From Allacma fusca (lineage: Eukaryota; Arthropoda; Collembola; Symphypleona; Sminthuridae): a DNA stretch of 64,000 nucleotides. The position numbers were made by a program, and so were the translations under genes. Shown one piece after another: positions 11,382 through 23,900 of this stretch (its first letter is position 1; each line of letters begins with the position of its first letter). The DNA is taken from NCBI GenBank assembly GCA_947179485.1, contig OX359249.1, forward strand, positions 39,294,250-39,358,249, given 5' to 3'. The notes beneath the pieces are model-generated. The model made no database searches and had not been told where the DNA came from. It saw only the letters and a list, made by a program, of their open reading frames with translations.

Positions 11382-14370
11382 CTCTGCAGCATGGATGGAT
11401 ACAGTTTTTCTGATTTTGTCGATCTGTACGAACAAGTAAGTCATTGAGAATCAATACATGAATAAGTTCTGAGCCCCAACTTGGGACCAGGAACCCATGA
11501 AATTGAAACATTACATGTACCATATATGCATGAACCAATTTATTCAAATTTTGAGGACAGGCAACATAAACTAATACGGAAACTTTAAACATTTTTTCCA
11601 GGCACAAACATACACATGAAAAAATGAGATAAAAGCTAAATACAAAACTCTCAATCGTGGGCTAAAAACCTGCCTAAATATGATATAACATACACATGCT
11701 AATTCACCATTTCAAAATTTCAGCGAGCGCAAAACTTTATGTAGGGGGTTACAATTGTCCGTGTGAAATGTAGATGAGAACCCTATTAAATTCCTTCACA
11801 TGTTCTTGTGAAGTTAGTTATACCTATAGATAATTCCAAATGTGTCAAGGAATTGATTTTCACATGTTTATTTGATTTTTTGTCTTAGATTTGCATTGAT
11901 TTCATATGTCATGTAAACCTTCAAGCAAAATACAGAAGAAAAATTTCTCAACAATCACTAGAGCCAATCCAGCCCAACTACTTGTTAGTAACTACGTCTA
12001 CGTAAACTTAATTTGGTGAAAATTAACGCCATACCAGAATAGCAATAATAATTATTGTAGATAGATATATCGCACAAGCATGCTTTTCATCAACAAAAGC
12101 ATCCACCTTGCAGCAACCATAATATTATCTGTAGGTATTCTTATTTCCTTCATTTGCATCTCATGCATAATGCATGGAGGCTGAAACTGAACACACTCTG
12201 TAATGTGAATCCATGTATACATGTATAATAATCCACCTACCAGCTGTAGTATCTGTAGAAATTCGTCCAAAGTAATATCTCATTTCAACTTCCAATACAA
12301 CCCTAATTCTGAGTAATTTATATTACTTCATCTATATGTATACATGCCCTCCATAAATGCACTAATCATGCAAGAAGATTATTTGAAAGAAAGGGGGTTT
12401 AAGGTTCTACAATATAAAATTTAAGATTCAGGACTCAATCTAAGTAATTACGTATAACTCAAGTTGATACCTTTCATTCACAGAAATTTACACAAGCCCC
12501 GTATATTATATATCTAGAGCCTTTCAAACAGCAAAAAGGCAAAAAAAAACATGATGCAGGTGTTTAAGAATACTGCAAATAAACTATGTAATTTGAATAT
12601 ACACGCAGGAGTTTTCCCCTTGGAGTTAAACAAAGCTGCTCGCATTATTAATTTTCATTTCGACAGACCTTGTATAGTCCTATAGGACTGGTGAACCTAT
12701 GGACTACGGGCTGTAATTATGTGCTTAACTAATACAAAAAACTAACAATAAGCTACACAACTAGCTAAGTTAGCTGGTAAAAAAAAGCATGTACTTGCAA
12801 TCTATTTTATCTACTTTTTCAGTTCATTGAAGTTGGAAGCCCGCTTCAACCCTTTGCAGGCATGAAAGCGATGGTAATTAAAATTAAAATGCGGGTGTTT
12901 GTAATGCTTTATACAGTGTAAAATTGACTAGAACCTACTCGAGAATAGCTACAATGAGTTCACATAATAAGTCTGACAACAGATGAAAAAAAAAAGAACA
13001 TACAATTCTATACGCCAAATAAAATGGTTACAGGTGTAGAACTTAAGCTTCACAAAATAGCTGAAACTTGAAACACATTTTCTATCCTACTTTAGCAACT
13101 TGGACTGACTAGACGAAATACGAGAAGCTACAAGAGCACAATGAAATGAGAGGATCCAGTAGTGAAGATTACCTTGGAAAAGTCCTCTCTCGAAAATGGC
13201 TTTACAAGCGAGGAGGACGGGATAAACGCCATTTCATTAAAATCAATAAAAAATTAATTCAATTAGATTTTCAACTTTGACCTTTTAAAACATCACCAAT
13301 GTAAGACATACAAAACTTCACATGAAAACTGACATACTCGGAACTCATACACTCATAAAATCATGAAGTTTGGTTAAACTTGTTAAAACAATATTTAACG
13401 TTCCAGTTTACTATTTACAAAGGATTTGCGATATGCTCCTATGTATGCAACCCAAGTTTAAAAACCCCTTGCTGAATTCGATGAGATGTAAGAATGCTAT
13501 GAATTTATGTTTCATCCACCAATAATAAATTATTATTCTAAGTGGCACGTGGCAAGCAAAACATTATTCTATTAATAAAATCATTTAAAATTTAACATTT
13601 GAAATTCTATCAAATGCTAAATTTTAAATAACTATTGATAAATTATTTGAAATATCGCAATGCCCCAAGAAGCCGATGTTTTAAATATTAAAACCGAATT
13701 GTCATACTATAACAAAAATGTAATTATGTTTCCAAAATTAAGTACTAAAACCCTGCAGGCTCTATCACAATTTCTTACTTATGTTTAAGTAACTAAAATC
13801 AAATTCTTTTTTCAGATAGTGCAGCAAGATATCTCTCAGAAAATATTACCAAGATGCTTTTTCACTCTCATGAATGCTAAGATCAATAAAAGGAAACAAA
13901 AACTAGATTGCTGATATTTTACGAATATACGACAAATAGTTACACATGTGTACACGATACGTATGGATAGTCTGTGCAAGTAGGGCTGAAACGTGATCAG
14001 GAATTATATTTCTTTTGAATAAATAAATTGAGTTACACAAACCCAATTCAGTTATTTTTGTACTTCCTACTGATTGTTAACCATCCGAATTAGAGAGCCT
14101 ATCGTATGATCCTCAAATACTACAAAGAATATTTTAAAGAATATTTGAAACAAAGTTGTAGTATTAGAAGAAAGAAGAAACATTGGATTGCTGATATTGA
14201 GCAGATAAAATGGATCCCTAGAAATATAATTCAGGACTCCCAATTCGTCTGTATGTAAACCATGTTCTTCCTTCGGAAGAATAATGTTTGCTATTCTGAG
14301 GAATGCTTTACCTGAAGCCAATTTTAGAGCGGTTAATGCCAGCATATAATTAATGAAAATATTTTCATAC
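11382..14370 (-). other. Intron, 3.0 kb
   Basis: Codon split 2+1, giving Arg. AT-rich, with no recognisable gene or element. Confidence 0.82.
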
Positions 14371-14539
14371 CTAATGCTGTTACTGCGATTGAGTCTGGGG
14401 CTTCTGGAGGGACTCGTTTCATGTTGATGATTAGAGATTCTTCCTTGAGTAAGGCTATTTGAACGCACGTCGCGTAGCTGGGCCGCCATGGAGGAAGTTG
14501 AACTTAGAGACTCCAAACTTTCCGCTTCTGTCATACTTC
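14371..14539 (-). CDS. sick: NAV exon 13 of window: Ser-rich exon ending SNSIR
   Basis: 169 nt: 2 nt, 55 codons, 2 nt. The acceptor is GATACTTTTAG and the donor AG|GTATGA. It encodes SMTEAESLESLSSTSSMAAQ, then LRDVRSNSLTQGRISN, and ends SRSPRLNRSNSI(R). Human NAV2 has MMRSNSIPAQD at the matching distance before the SLSLVSS motif. The plus-strand frame 14488-14805 overlaps the 5' end of this exon and is not a gene. Confidence 0.92.
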
Positions 14540-15678
14540 CTAAAAGTATCACAAAAGATGTCCAGTGGAAATTTCATCACAGGGCTTTGCACGATGACAA
14601 AAGTAACAAAAACTTACTGCTTGCATTAAAAGTTGCAATTCTTGGTATACATATACACACGCACTTACTAGTTATTGCTAAGACTACAGACGGAACCCGA
14701 GAATGTGGGGTACAAGTACAAATGTATAGTCTATACGTACGTAGTTTTGTACACTTGGCACTCGCTACTACGTGCATCAACACAGAAACAAGAAGAAATG
14801 GGTAAATGAACTTTAGCTGTTCAAATTTTGTAATATTCGCAATTAGTGATAACGGACTACCTTTATATTACGCAATGGGGAATTTCGTTTAAATAGAAGG
14901 GCACAAATTTAGAGAATTGCCTCTACTCTACGTGAACGTGCCAACTTTAGCGTAATTTTCCAGATACATTGAGAAACAACATGATTAGGAACAAACTACA
15001 TCATTTGATTTTACAAACAAGAAATGCACACCGGTGCGGATTATGCTATTCATACCCATGGAGTTTACAAATGAGGTTTCTCCACTTTAATTCTCTAGCT
15101 GTTTCGTAGGTCATCAAAGAGAGTTCCATAGTAAAACTCTCGGGATTTTTGAGGCTCATGAACCCCAAGAAATAATAAATATGAAATCCTTGCCGCATAA
15201 TCATCCCTGAACATCTCCCCTCGCAAAAATAAATAAATCCGAATAGAAAGATTTTATAATAATTATTAATAATAATTTAATCTTGCGTAGTATCGAAACT
15301 GGTGCTAGGAACGCATGATTTTGCAAACGGAATTCTTTAGTTGTTAATTCTGAAATCAGCACTAAAGCCTACTAGTACATGTCTACCATTTTTCCAACCC
15401 ACGGAAGAATACATAAAAGTCGAGTATGCGCGCACTAAATTATTCCATGTTCGTTGTAGTCGAATAAACTGTTAATTTTATTGAAACTTCGTGATAAATG
15501 AAACTGATACCCCAGCTTCCAGCATTGAAACTGCTTGGCTCTAATTCGCAAGTCTACTGCTTTCATCTGTCTGTACTGACGAATAAGATTTCTCAGAAGA
15601 AGTTACTTCGTTCCTTAATGGACTACTCAGTCAATAAGTAATGATATTAGGTCGTACATAAATAAAATTAACACTAAC
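14540..15678 (-). other. Intron, 1.1 kb
   Basis: Codon split 1+2, giving Gly. AT-rich, with a TAATTATTATTAATAATAAT stretch near 15260. No gene seen. Confidence 0.85.
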
Positions 15679-16719
15679 CTCCGCTGATCAGACGATTGGG
15701 TGCACTGGTGATAGAAGACGCATATCCTGTGCTATGACGCATCCAAGAGTAAGGACTGCCCATTGTAGAATTTACGTTTGCAAAAGCTTGGATTTCACTA
15801 TAATTCGAGTAGCCACCAGTATCACTAAGAGATCCATCATTCATGACTTTATTGTATCTTGACATTCTTTCTTTGCTAGCATTAGGAGTTCCGTAAATTT
15901 GCTGGTGCTGCTGTTGTTGGATTGCAGCCAGTATTGCAGCATAATCTGCTGAAGATGTTGCTGCTTTGGGTAAGCTCTGAGAACCCAGAATTCGTTCTCG
16001 AAGACTCTGAGATAATTGTGTAGCAGTCGGTGTGGTCAGAGAAAGAGACTTGTATCCCGGTTGAGACTGAGCAGAAAATGAGCCTGAATTTCTGGAACAA
16101 GTTGAGGATGCGTATTCTGCATCACTCATACCATGCTGTTGCATTTGGTAATGTTGCTGGTGGTGATGGTAAGAATGATGATGCGACTGATGTGGTTGTG
16201 CTGGGTGATTATGTGAATGATGTCGATTCATTTCATGTAAATCATTCGTAGTCTGTGTACCACCACTTATCTTGACTTTAGTCCTGGTTTTAGGACTTGC
16301 TGTGACAACAGATCCTCCCATCCCTGAACCCATAAATGAATTCGGATGCATTTCATTTCCTTTCGAATCAAGTCGAGAGAGCAGAGACACTTGAGCTGCC
16401 TTGTATTCCTCAGCAGTGAGAAGTTCTTTTTCTGATCGACCATCGCTGCTGATTTTTCCACAAGGCGATATACTGTACTTGGTTATGACACAATTTCCCG
16501 ATCCATTTGAGCGTCGGACATAGCCATAGGACGTTGGTGCTGCCTTGACTGAATTCGATCGTTTCCCGTCGGTACTAATATTAGAGTTTCCTTTATGAAC
16601 GTTATGACTGTTGTGACCATGTCCAGAATTATTTCTATGTCGATCTTTACTCTCACGGTCCCGCTCCTCTTTTACGAGTCGATCTGCCATCTCCTTCCCG
16701 TAATACTCTTCTTTCATTC
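15679..16719 (-). CDS. sick: NAV exon 12 of window: 347-codon His/Gln-rich linker exon, frame-neutral
   Basis: 1041 nt: 2 nt, 346 codons, 1 nt. The acceptor is AAATTTGTGCAG and the donor G|GTTAGT. It starts MKEEYYGKEMADRLVKEERD, a charged helix of about 30 residues that may be a coiled coil. A His/Asn stretch and a predicted helical ELLTAEEYKAAQVSLLSRL follow. A His/Gln tract comes next (15 or more His within 35 residues, about 16120-16230), then TQLSQSLRERILGSQSLPK, AILAAIQQQQHQQ and a Ser/Tyr-rich end (YSWMRHSTGYASSITSAP). Its length is a multiple of three with equal phases, so it could be skipped without a frameshift. Plus-strand frames at 16030-16251 and 16595-16780 are shadows. Confidence 0.94.
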
Positions 16720-17080
16720 CTGCACAAATTTTATGGTAACACAAGATCAATTTCCTTTCCACGTGGTTCCACCGCAATAGCAGCAAACTTATTTTAGTAA
16801 ATAAATAAATTACAAATGCTGTATATACCATGCGTAAGGCTTATTGCTTAGTTTATACTTCATACGCAAAAATCTTGTTCTACACGCAACATATGAGAGT
16901 ATACATGGAGCGCTTAGAAAGAAACAACGGGTAAATGATAAGAAAGTACAAACATGAAAAAGTAACTGCACGTTGTGTGTTACTCACCGTAGAATAACCA
17001 AAGGAAAGAAAATGAATTCAAAAACGCATAAAAAGCAACAATGATTAAAATTCAGGGCAAATATCTTGTTAACACCGTAC
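16720..17080 (-). other. Intron, 361 bp
   Basis: Codon split 1+2, giving Gly. It contains no stop in the downstream exon's frame for the last 110 nt, so the true acceptor was chosen as AAATTTGTGCAG by phase. Nothing else visible. Confidence 0.85.
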
Positions 17081-17397
17081 CCATCATTCCCTTCTTCTTC
17101 GAATCTGAATTATTCATGGTTTTGGCGTCAGGTCTCTTGCCACTTGAGGTTGTTTGCTGAGATGATTGACAAAAAAGGCTTGACAGTGCTCCAGACTGAA
17201 TCCCATTGCTAGAATGATGCAAGAGTTGTGATGAACCTGCTAAATTTCCGTGTTTGTCTCCAACCAGAACTTTCCCATTTATTTCTGATCTCAAATTTTG
17301 CTGATAATGATTATTTTCGACCCCGAATAAAGTGTTGTGGCCATTGTCTTTCTTCTCAGGCAAAATACAAGATGTGCTTTCGCGTGTAGCCTGGTTT
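17081..17397 (-). CDS. sick: NAV exon 11 of window: divergent linker exon
   Basis: 317 nt: 1 nt, 105 codons, 1 nt. The acceptor is TATTTTCCCTTACAG. The donor is G|GTACGG, weaker than consensus but giving the right phase. It starts NQATRESTSCILPEKKD and ends DSKKKGMM. It is polar, with His/Asn/Gln-rich parts (NNHYQQNLRSE) and no similarity to vertebrate navigators that I recall, so it is probably a lineage-specific linker. The exon is supported by its open frame and by phase agreement with both neighbours. Confidence 0.85.
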
Positions 17398-17516
17398 CTG
17401 TAAGGGAAAATAAATCCAGAAGTAAGCAATTTTGTGAAACCAAATTATTCAAATGCATTTACTGATATACGAAGACGAGATTTAACAGTTTTCCCAATCC
17501 TATGAGCCAGTCTTAC

Positions 17517-17662
17517 TTAATTGATGAGTTTATGTCGCCCTGAGACGTAGTGTGGCTTCCTTGCTTTTTACTTGAATTTCCACTACGAGAGCCAACAACG
17601 CGATAAATGATACTTTGGGGATCAACTAGTTCTTTCTTTTTTGGTGCTTCTGCGGGGACTCG
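17517..17662 (-). CDS. sick: NAV exon 10 of window: linker exon
   Basis: 146 nt: 48 codons and 2 nt, phase-0 start. The acceptor is TTTCTACCTTTGTAG and the donor AA|GTAAGA. It reads RVPAEAPKKKELVDPQSIIY, then RVVGSRSGNSSKKQGSH, ending DINSSI. No named domain. The basic cluster is consistent with microtubule binding. Too short for an open-frame listing, it is supported by clean splice sites and matching phases. Confidence 0.9.
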
Positions 17663-17798
17663 CTACAAAGGTAGAAATAAAATCACAAGCGTATTTATAG
17701 CTATTTCATGTAAACTTTAAATTTAAAAGTTTTTTGGTTTAAAAAACTTGTACAGGTCGACAATGTTAGGAGAAAATCTCATTTAATTTTCTACTCAC
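17663..17798 (-). other. Intron, 136 bp
   Basis: A short phase-0 intron between the DDSSSLSSG exon and the next linker exon. It has a good TTTCTACCTTTGTAG acceptor. Nothing inside. Confidence 0.9.
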
Positions 17799-17913
17799 CT
17801 GAAGGCTTGCATACGGACTAGATAACTCAGAGTTGACTGAAGAACTTGTCAAATCCGTGGGGATTTCATTCAGATCCGAAATTCCACTTGATAGAGAACT
17901 TGAATCGTCGAAA
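17799..17913 (-). CDS. sick: NAV exon 9 of window: DDSSSLSSGISD motif
   Basis: 115 nt: 1 nt and 38 codons. The acceptor is GGTGTTTCCAG and the donor CAG|GTGAGT, near consensus. It begins FDDSSSLSSGISDLNEIPTD and ends SSPYASLQ. Human NAV2 has WDDSSSVSSGLSDTLDNIS at the same place after the GYMSDGD region, which makes this one of the most diagnostic exons in the window. The segment is acidic and Ser-rich and probably disordered. Confidence 0.95.
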
Positions 17914-20900
17914 CTGGAAACACCAAATATTAAATATTAAACTCCATCAAAAAGTTATGCGCAAAAGTTCTTATCAAAAGATTCCAGAATGCAGTCGATT
18001 TTTATCAAAAATGTATCGGTATAACTGTTAAATTCTACACGAGTAAACTAAATAAACACATTTCCAGGAATCATTTTATTTGTAAAAATTATGGAGTTAA
18101 CGAGATGTTAGTGTTAGTTCAAACTTCTGCAACAGCTACATATTCAATTCCACTTGTTAAAAATCCTCAGATCCTAGTAGTATGTTATAATAAAGTAAAT
18201 CAGGCAACTGCAGACTAGTTGTGACAGAGACATGTGTGCATAATTCAGCACAGGTGAATTCACTCTTCATTTCTTCCCCATAACAAGTACTCACAGTAAA
18301 ATCCAAGTTTTCGTTAGTACAACTTGAGGCACAGACGGTTAGAATTCTAAATTTAAAATCTATTAAAAATGTTCTACAAACTGTAGGCACAAACGACTCC
18401 AAAAAACTTTCTTTGTTCTACTTTTCTTGCTCAGAGCTAATAGATTCTTTAGAAGGCAACAAAAATCTGGAGAAATTATTTGCCCCATTCCAGAGATACA
18501 TTTATCTTAAGCAATGAAGCTGAAAAGAATGCCCGAGGTTGAGGCACAGACTTCTGGAATTCTGACCGGAGTTTTCGTAACATTGTTTCTTCTACCGCGA
18601 ATTCCTTGTTTAGTATGGCTGCAGTGTGCGTCCATACCCGTTTTTATCGGGTTGGATTTAAGTTACGAACGCTTACTTAACGTAATAACTTCATGGATTG
18701 TATCAATATATCCCACAGTACTGTAACAGGATTACATCCTAACCGAAAATAATGGTACATCTGAATAGGGAACGCAGTGTAACTTTGGGTCAAATTTCTT
18801 TTCCCTTCTAATTCGAATCTATGTAAATCCAAAATCTAATCTTTCACTCGTGCTCACTCTTTTCCCAGATTAAATGAAGCGACGCTCTCCAGATCATGCC
18901 TAATTATGTACTACTACTGAGTGATAGCATTGATTATTTACTCATAATGGTATCTTTTTGAGACTCGTACGTTCTTTCAATGATATTTTCTTTTTATTCA
19001 GGATCTTTCTATTCATCGTTGGTTTAAAAAATCTTTCCCTAAAATTCTCTCATTTGGAATTTCGGGCTTCAATCATTTAATGAAAGCTTGTATGCACGAT
19101 TACATTGAATGACGCAAGCGAAGTTATATGGATAAGATTTTCATACTCTACTTTTCCGAAACTTATTCGGATCTCTGAAATGGGGTAGCGTAACCGAAAT
19201 CATATTTCTATTGTAAGTCTCCCGATGATTTCAAGCATGAGAGAGCTCACTCTTGGTAACTTCAAAAGTAATCTTTTCTCGTATAGATTTCCCATTCTGA
19301 AAGAAAATCCTGCTTTCTTGCACAACTAGACCCAAGAAGAAAAGCACAGGTCACGTCGCAAGTACATTGTACTCGACTCCATGTTCTGTGAAGGGATTTC
19401 TTCAAATTCTGGCAAGGATTAATCCAGGGATTACATAAAAATCGGCACATGCACAAAGACATTTTCCACACATATAATTCTCCAAGATGCTCCCGCTCCA
19501 TTGTCGATATCTGTTTATCTGGTAGGATACATATTATTAACAAGATATTACCAACGCAACTAGAATATACGTGGGTTCATGTTACGAAAGAAGGCTTTGA
19601 ATAACTGGAGGAATGTCGTCAATTTTTAACAATAATTGCCAACTACACGTGTATGTATCTACATACAGCCTATTACGAAATTCGTCTCTTTTCCCAAAGT
19701 ATCAACTTTTTACAGTATTCGTATTTCTACATGGGTATTCAACATCTGACATTTCAGAGAACAGCAGCTAAGTTTTACTCTCACACTTTTGTGATATAAT
19801 GGACTGAGAGTGTGTTACAGTAACATAACAAAACTAGAATTTATAATTGGAGCAAGGAAAAGTTCAGCCCAATATCCCCCCGTGAAAGCAAAAAAACAAA
19901 AACAACAAATAAAACTGCATAATACAATATGAATGCACTGTTATTGTCAGCAGGAACATTTCAAATACCAGAACTCGGAAAACAATGCAAAACCACCAAC
20001 CGCCGATTCGGTGAAACACAAACAACAACAAATTAATTATTAGTAAAGCTTAACCAAATAAGAAAGAGCAACACTTCCTGTTACTACAGTATCTTTTAAC
20101 TTGCCGTGTTAGCTACAATTTGATTTCTAAATATCGCGTGCACTCAGTTAATTAATCTTTTACAAGGAACCAGTAGTTATACAGCGAACCTGTATGCTTC
20201 CGTAACACGCTATTGTACATACATACGTAAGAAACTTATTTAATTCATGAAATACAAATTATTTTTGGAGACTCAACGACTCCAATTTTTACACTTCAAA
20301 TTAAACTTGAGCCAGTCACTATACAACAACCACGCGGAAGGAAGTACCTACTGCATTACTGAAGCATGCCAAAATGATGCTTTTCAAATTGCCTGACACT
20401 CCTACCGGGCCCAGAACTTATACTTCTGAATTAAATTTGTAAACTTTTTGAGCAACATATTAAAATTGGACGGAAAAAATGGTCAAAAAGTACAACTTTC
20501 CTCACTTGCCCCTCTAACAAAAAAAGTTTGTGTATGGCATACATGAAATGATAACCACGACGAAGGTAAATTACACGTTGCGAAACTAACTCAGGCCTAT
20601 TGAAGAGGTGATAGAGAAAAGTCAATTTCGTACTTTTCTACTTTTAAACGCTTGTAATAAACATGAAAAGTTTGTTAATCTTTACAAAGCATTTCCTCAG
20701 CCAAGATAAACAAAGTTCCCAGTGGATTAAGTTCTACTAAAACGAACAACATCATGTGCAGATACGATTATACCAACGCTAGACCTCCAAACTCTGGACC
20801 AGTCTATAAGTTATGTATACGGATTATGTAATTAAATTTACCCTAAATAGACCTCCGAAACATACTTTAGTAGTAAGCCATCGAGATTAATACAATGCTG

Positions 20901-23900
20901 TTCTTGTAATGATACCTGCGGTCACCTCAAAAGCACAAAATATTCAAACACTTGGGCAAATTCCTCCTACCAGCATAGACATACAATTCGAATGGCTTCT
21001 CCCGCACTGTGAGCTAATTTATACGAGCATCGCTTTTATGACTACTACAACCATCTCTAACTGCATTTTATGGAAAGAAGGCACTTGCTTTTGATTACGA
21101 ACGCTGCGTTTTAGGGACATAAGTCTCAACGACTCGGTACTTACAACGTAACAATAAACTCTGAAAACATTACAAGTGAATTGAAAAAGGATATTGCAAA
21201 TGTTTGGGACTGGGAAAGGAGTGGAACGAAAATATAATTTTAAGACGTTATTCGCACAAATTCATCCCACAAAATCATGACACATGATTTCGCCATAAGT
21301 TATGCGTGTACTACATACACGGTTGATCGCCTACGCGCAAAGTATCTTGACAAACTGACACATTTTCCCCTGCCCAGAGAACTCAATTTGTGTAAGTGCT
21401 TTGATTAGTACAATACTCCTAATAAATCTAATCTTAGACCCAGCAGACAGATCAACAAAAATTCTTTGATGCTAGGAATATGTGGATAGCGTTCTCAATA
21501 GCGTTATGTCAACAAATCGACAGTAATAGTGATACGTTGAAGAGAGGATAGGAATCAGTGCTGATGCCATTTAAATACCATCGGATTCTTGGACATCGCT
21601 CACTTCTTACCCTTCCAGCTACCCCCTCTAGGTGACATTATCTTTTACGTCAATAAGCGACACCCAAAAACCTTTGCTCATATACTTGCTGGGGTCCTAG
21701 ATATGGTACAATATACAAGAGTCTTAATACCCCTCTCTTCTGAAATGGAAACATCCGTGATGACGAAAAGCTGATCAAAGCTTTTAATGCTATAATTCTG
21801 CACTAACTAAATAACCTGTCCTGACAAATACACCTAAAAGGATACCAGAAGTTGTGAGTGAAAATTAATTAAACCCTCCAGATTTCCCTGTTAGTCTGTC
21901 AGCAAGTGTCTAGCAAATTTAATGCAAATATCCTACAAGTTGCATAATAACATGGCGAAAGTTCCAAGTCATTCGATGAAAGGTATTTCCAGAATTACTG
22001 TTTCCCTTCCGCTGCCACATTAACTGTCCAACTTAAATAGATAGTAAAGAAAGGAGGAAACGACTATCCTCGCCTCACCAAGGAAGCCTTGTTTATGCTA
22101 TGCAATCAAGTTCAAATTGCATACAGAGAGTGGAATTCGGCCCCGAAATCGGGAGGTTGGAGCCACGCAGGAAAAACTAACCTACCTTACTCATGTGCCT
22201 TGTCCCAAAAACCATGTGAATTATGTTCCAAGCTTGAGTCCGCGAGTTTCTCCACAATTGAGAGAAAACTTTTCCAACTAAGTCAGTAAGAGTTGTGCAG
22301 TCCCTCCACTTTGTAACCATATACCTATATGTATTGGAATATAAATCGTACGATTTGCATACACTTCGCCATGACTGCGAATTTCCATGAACCCCGTTCT
22401 CCACTTCCCTGATTTATGAAGATTCTGCACGGAAAGGAAATTCTTTGGGAATGACAGCATATATACAGCAAGAAACTAACTTTCCTTTTAACTTCATTTT
22501 GTCACCGTAAGTCGATATCCGTTGGACATTTATCCATTTCTTGTTTTAATGTCAAACGAAAAACAATCCCATATAGATAAATATAGTCCAGATAAGTCTA
22601 TAAAACGAAATGTGGCCCTGTACTATCTAGATTTCCCTGCTCCTTTTTCTTAGTTTTCTTATTTCTTTCATATTTAGAGCTTATCATGTTTCCACTAAAT
22701 CAAGCATCTATCGTGTGTCCGACAAAAAATATAACTGCACGCTCCAGGAAAACTTCACGGGAGACGGGCGAACATAAACTTCCAAGATGGAAAGTCATGA
22801 GACAGACACACACGCCATTATATGATCACGGTCATTCTCCTGCGTACCTGCACAATATATCTCCGTAACCATCATACATAGTAGTTGGCCCTCGGTTGTC
22901 TCTGATTTTTCCTAGCTAATTAGTGCGAGTCGCGTAAAGTTAAGGAGCACTCCAACGTTTTTTAATACTGTTAGCTGGAAGCTAACTCACAAGACATTAA
23001 TAATTATATTTGTTAGTTTCCACACAAAGCTGGTCACCTTCTGCCAATAAAACCATTAATGGAGAGCAAACATTTTTAACGGACTAAGTAAGGAATGACT
23101 TTAGTTTGTGTGCTGTTAGTAGATTCATATAAAACCAAAGGTAAACTTTAACTCACCGTCCCTTCACTACACGACCAGGTTTGTCACCAACTTTCAGTAG
23201 ATCTGGTCCATTCGCAAGAATATACGATCTACATATGTACGCATAAAAACTTATTAGTAAATAGAAAGGGAGTACGACAAATTTGTTTTTTTTTGCCGTG
23301 CACGTCCAATACTGCGCTTGATAACTGTATGCATAAATAATAATGTTGGTGAAATGCAAGACCTTGAGAACTAACACGGATTACCTAATCTCATTTGATC
23401 AGCTACAAATAATTCAGATGTGAGGGCATTGTTGTGGATGAACAAATCCTTATAAATGGATCAACTTATAACATAAACCAAACAGTGGGATTTTTTTTTG
23501 CGGTTTGAAGCAAACAAACTACAGTAGTAGTGTAGCTGTAGCTTTAGTTACTCACACAATACCACAAAATACCACCCTATATACATATCTATTTGAAATC
23601 TTGACTTGACTGGCAGTATGGTGATCATTATTACAGAGCATAAACCAAAAGCGTACCGTAAAGTTACCCTTTGCTTCCCGCCAAACAAACCAGAATCATT
23701 ATTTACACATGTAATGTACGTGTCTCAAAAACGCACGAAGTATCACAACACAAGGTAACAAAGTATCAACGTAGCAACTACCAAATGTAGAAAAACAAAA
23801 ATCATGTGTATTCTGTGGTTTTCCGCTCTCAACCTAAACTTAATATGCAAAATTGATTCCAGAGGGGAAGTAAACACACCATGCATTGTTTGAGGTAGGT

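Noticed and set aside
11383-11607. Longer minus-strand frame across exon 11292-11381
   Set aside because: It is in a different phase from the exon that joins both neighbours, and reads through the acceptor.
14488-14805. 105-codon plus-strand frame
   Set aside because: It overlaps the 5' end and acceptor of a minus-strand exon; no domain.
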